Assembly (NCBI RefSeq): GCF_043290135.1
Contig: NC_134710.1
Location: 14,337,321-14,401,320 of the forward strand
Reading direction: 5' to 3'
DNA length: 64,000 nt
Origin: Rhipicephalus microplus
Taxonomy: Eukaryota > Arthropoda > Arachnida > Ixodida > Ixodidae
Part shown: positions 62,729-64,000 of the stretch, one piece after another
Layout of the letters: each line of letters starts with the position of its first letter
Numbering within the stretch: the first letter of the stretch is position 1
The notes under the pieces: model-generated
What the model saw: the letters and a program-made list of their open reading frames with translations, nothing else
Databases searched by the model: none
Told to the model about the DNA's origin: nothing
Position numbers and translations under genes: made by a program

Positions 62729-64000
62729 TTGTACGCGAAAATGGCACACTCAAAACAGAATTTTAAAATTACGCGTGGAGAAAACAAAGAAGCTGCACGC
62801 TCCAAACTTTGCTTCGAAACTATACCTGCTGTATTCAGAGTATCATCGATTCTGATTCGGCTCTATAAAAGAAAGCACGAGACACGAGAGAAAGGGCTGG
62901 GAAACCAGCCGAAAATGACGTCCGTCTTCATCTCTGGCTCCGTGCCTACTCTTGACGCCGCCATGCTGAATATGATTTGCACAAACATGGAGCCTATTCG
63001 TGTCATTGAGAGGGAGGGATTTCTACAATTCGTAAACGTAAGTTTTACAATTTTATAAGCCGCCTTTGATCAAAGTAACTGCTTTGAATTCTGTCAAATC
63101 CAGGTCACCGTCCCTGGCTACAAGTTGCCATCGCGCGATGACCTCAGAGTAGTTGCTGCCCGAGTAAGTATAAGTGCTGAAGACCAAAATATCATCGTCC
63201 TTGGCGTGAGCGGAGTACGTCTGTATCGCACTCAACATGACGGGTTTCCTGGCTGTCGAAGCAACATTCGTGGACAGCAACTTCGCGGCTGACACGTACC
63301 TGCTCATTTTCACTCGCCTGATGGGGAGCAACGCAGGGGCTCGGATCCGCTGCGAGTACAACGCTACTTTGCAGAAGTGGAACATCCCTGACTAAGTCCA
63401 ATATGTGTTTTCGCACTTTTTCGCCTGCGTTAACTGTTCTGATTTCATTTTCTTTGTCATCTGCGTGGTGCCAGATAACGTTTGATTGATGTGAAAGGCT
63501 TTTGAATATTCTCGGTGGGAAACTGAAAAGCACGATGAAGATGACAGTTTTGACGACTGATCTATATCTGGGGTTTAAGGTCCCAAAACCACCATAACAT
63601 TATGAGAGACGCCGTAGTGGATGTCTCCGGAAATTTCAACCACCTGGGGGTCTTTAACGTGCACTCAAATCTGTGCACACGGGCCTACAGAGTTTTCGCC
63701 TCCATCGAAAATGCAGCCGCCGCAGCAGAGATTCAATCGCGCGACCTGTGGGTCAGAAGCCGTGTACATTAGCCACCAGACCACCACGGCGGGGCAGTTT
63801 TGACGACTGCCCGGAACACTTTACCAATGAGTTTTAGCGAATTTCATCAATTGGAGCAAATACGACTTGACTGCGCCGCGCACATCCTGCAGCTTAGCGG
63901 TAAAGACGCCGTTCGGCAGGTATGTGCTGATAAATAATATTATTGTTTCATCTTATATGCATCAATAGATACTTCGTCCATTCACTACTATTTTTATATA
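62729..64000 (+). pseudogene. hAT/ZBED-like transposase remnant, continues past the window
   Basis: 62729-63037 ends a BED-type finger (LIRLYKRKHETREKG) and gives 'NMEPIRVIEREGFLQFVN', the conserved hAT segment. A 66-bp sequence with GTAAGT and AG ends (63038-63103) separates it in phase from 'VTVPGYKLPSRDDLRVVAA', which continues the family pattern. Further frames give 'FLAVEATFVDSNFAADTYLL' and 'ARIRCEYNATLQKWNIP' (63240-63390), and after a SINE 'FHQLEQIRLDCAAHILQL' with SGKDAVRQVC (63835-63930). Frames break at least three times and the end lies off-window. Old DNA transposon or transposon-derived gene. Confidence 0.75.
63560..63794 (-). mobile_element. Ruka-type SINE with perfect 15-bp target duplication
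   Basis: Minus-strand head GCCCCGCCGTGGTGGTCTGG, decayed box B, body, tail CCCAGATATAGAT. Flanked by CAGTTTTGACGACTG at 63545-63559 and 63795-63809. The host sequence reads through as hAT coding (acidic SFDD region), so the SINE interrupted the transposase remnant. Confidence 0.95.

Noticed and set aside
63053..63533. Minus-strand frames of 110-113 codons
   Set aside because: Antisense to the hAT-like reading, which shows family motifs on plus.

Overview
The window looks like a repeat-dense stretch of a hard-tick (ixodid) nuclear genome, most likely Rhipicephalus or another metastriate genus. The main evidence is five dispersed copies or fragments of a ~235-bp tRNA-derived SINE whose body matches the tick Ruka-type SINE (box A/B head, 'GGAGCCCTCCACTA' core, CAAT-rich tail), plus one related SINE. 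The rest also fits an arthropod: Penelope-like elements, CR1/L2-type LINEs, Ty3/gypsy elements, piggyBac and hAT elements, AT-rich spacers, and GT-AG introns in the few plausible host exons. Nothing suggests a prokaryote. No rRNA gene, free-standing tRNA gene or CRISPR array was seen.

Layout. 0-9 kb: LINE remnant, a 236-bp tandem duplication, a GGACG-type minisatellite, a dispersed ~550-bp repeat with a tRNA-like end, a ~98-bp tandem array, and a fold-back pair of Penelope-like fragments with a SINE (15-bp target duplication) inside one arm. 9-11.5 kb: exons of an apparent minus-strand host gene. 12-14.6 kb: microsatellite, SINE and a fold-back repeat. 14.6-22.85 kb: a decayed minus-strand Ty3/gypsy element (302-bp LTRs, 5-bp duplication GAAAC). 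Its RNase H is split by a piggyBac-type transposon whose three-exon, 601-residue transposase reads intact. 23.2-23.3 kb: a candidate host first exon. 23.9-29.0 kb: decayed plus-strand gypsy element. 29.7-32.6 kb: a compact LTR element with 1,289-bp LTRs around only 336 bp of internal sequence. 33.2-43.8 kb: a three-level nest (plus-strand gypsy remnant, interrupted by a minus-strand gypsy element, interrupted in turn by a fold-back pair of Penelope-like elements).

43.8-48 kb: three phase-compatible plus-strand exons of a probable single-pass membrane protein, with a hydrophobic candidate exon on the opposite strand just upstream. 48.2-50.1 kb: an 861-bp tandem duplication carrying two copies of an exon-like segment. 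51.3-56.2 kb: a nearly full-length minus-strand LINE with zinc-finger/coiled-coil/SGNH-esterase ORF1 and endonuclease-RT ORF2 (RT box YAGD instead of YADD). 56-62.7 kb: AT-rich spacer with an SGNH fragment, a second copy of the 4.6-kb repeat and minisatellite, and a GTGAGT-rich satellite. 62.7 kb to the end: a hAT/ZBED-like transposase remnant interrupted by a SINE with a perfect 15-bp duplication.

Most open frames in the window are shadows of decayed elements. The strongest intact coding unit is the piggyBac transposase. The host-gene calls rest on splice-site quality and phase agreement only.
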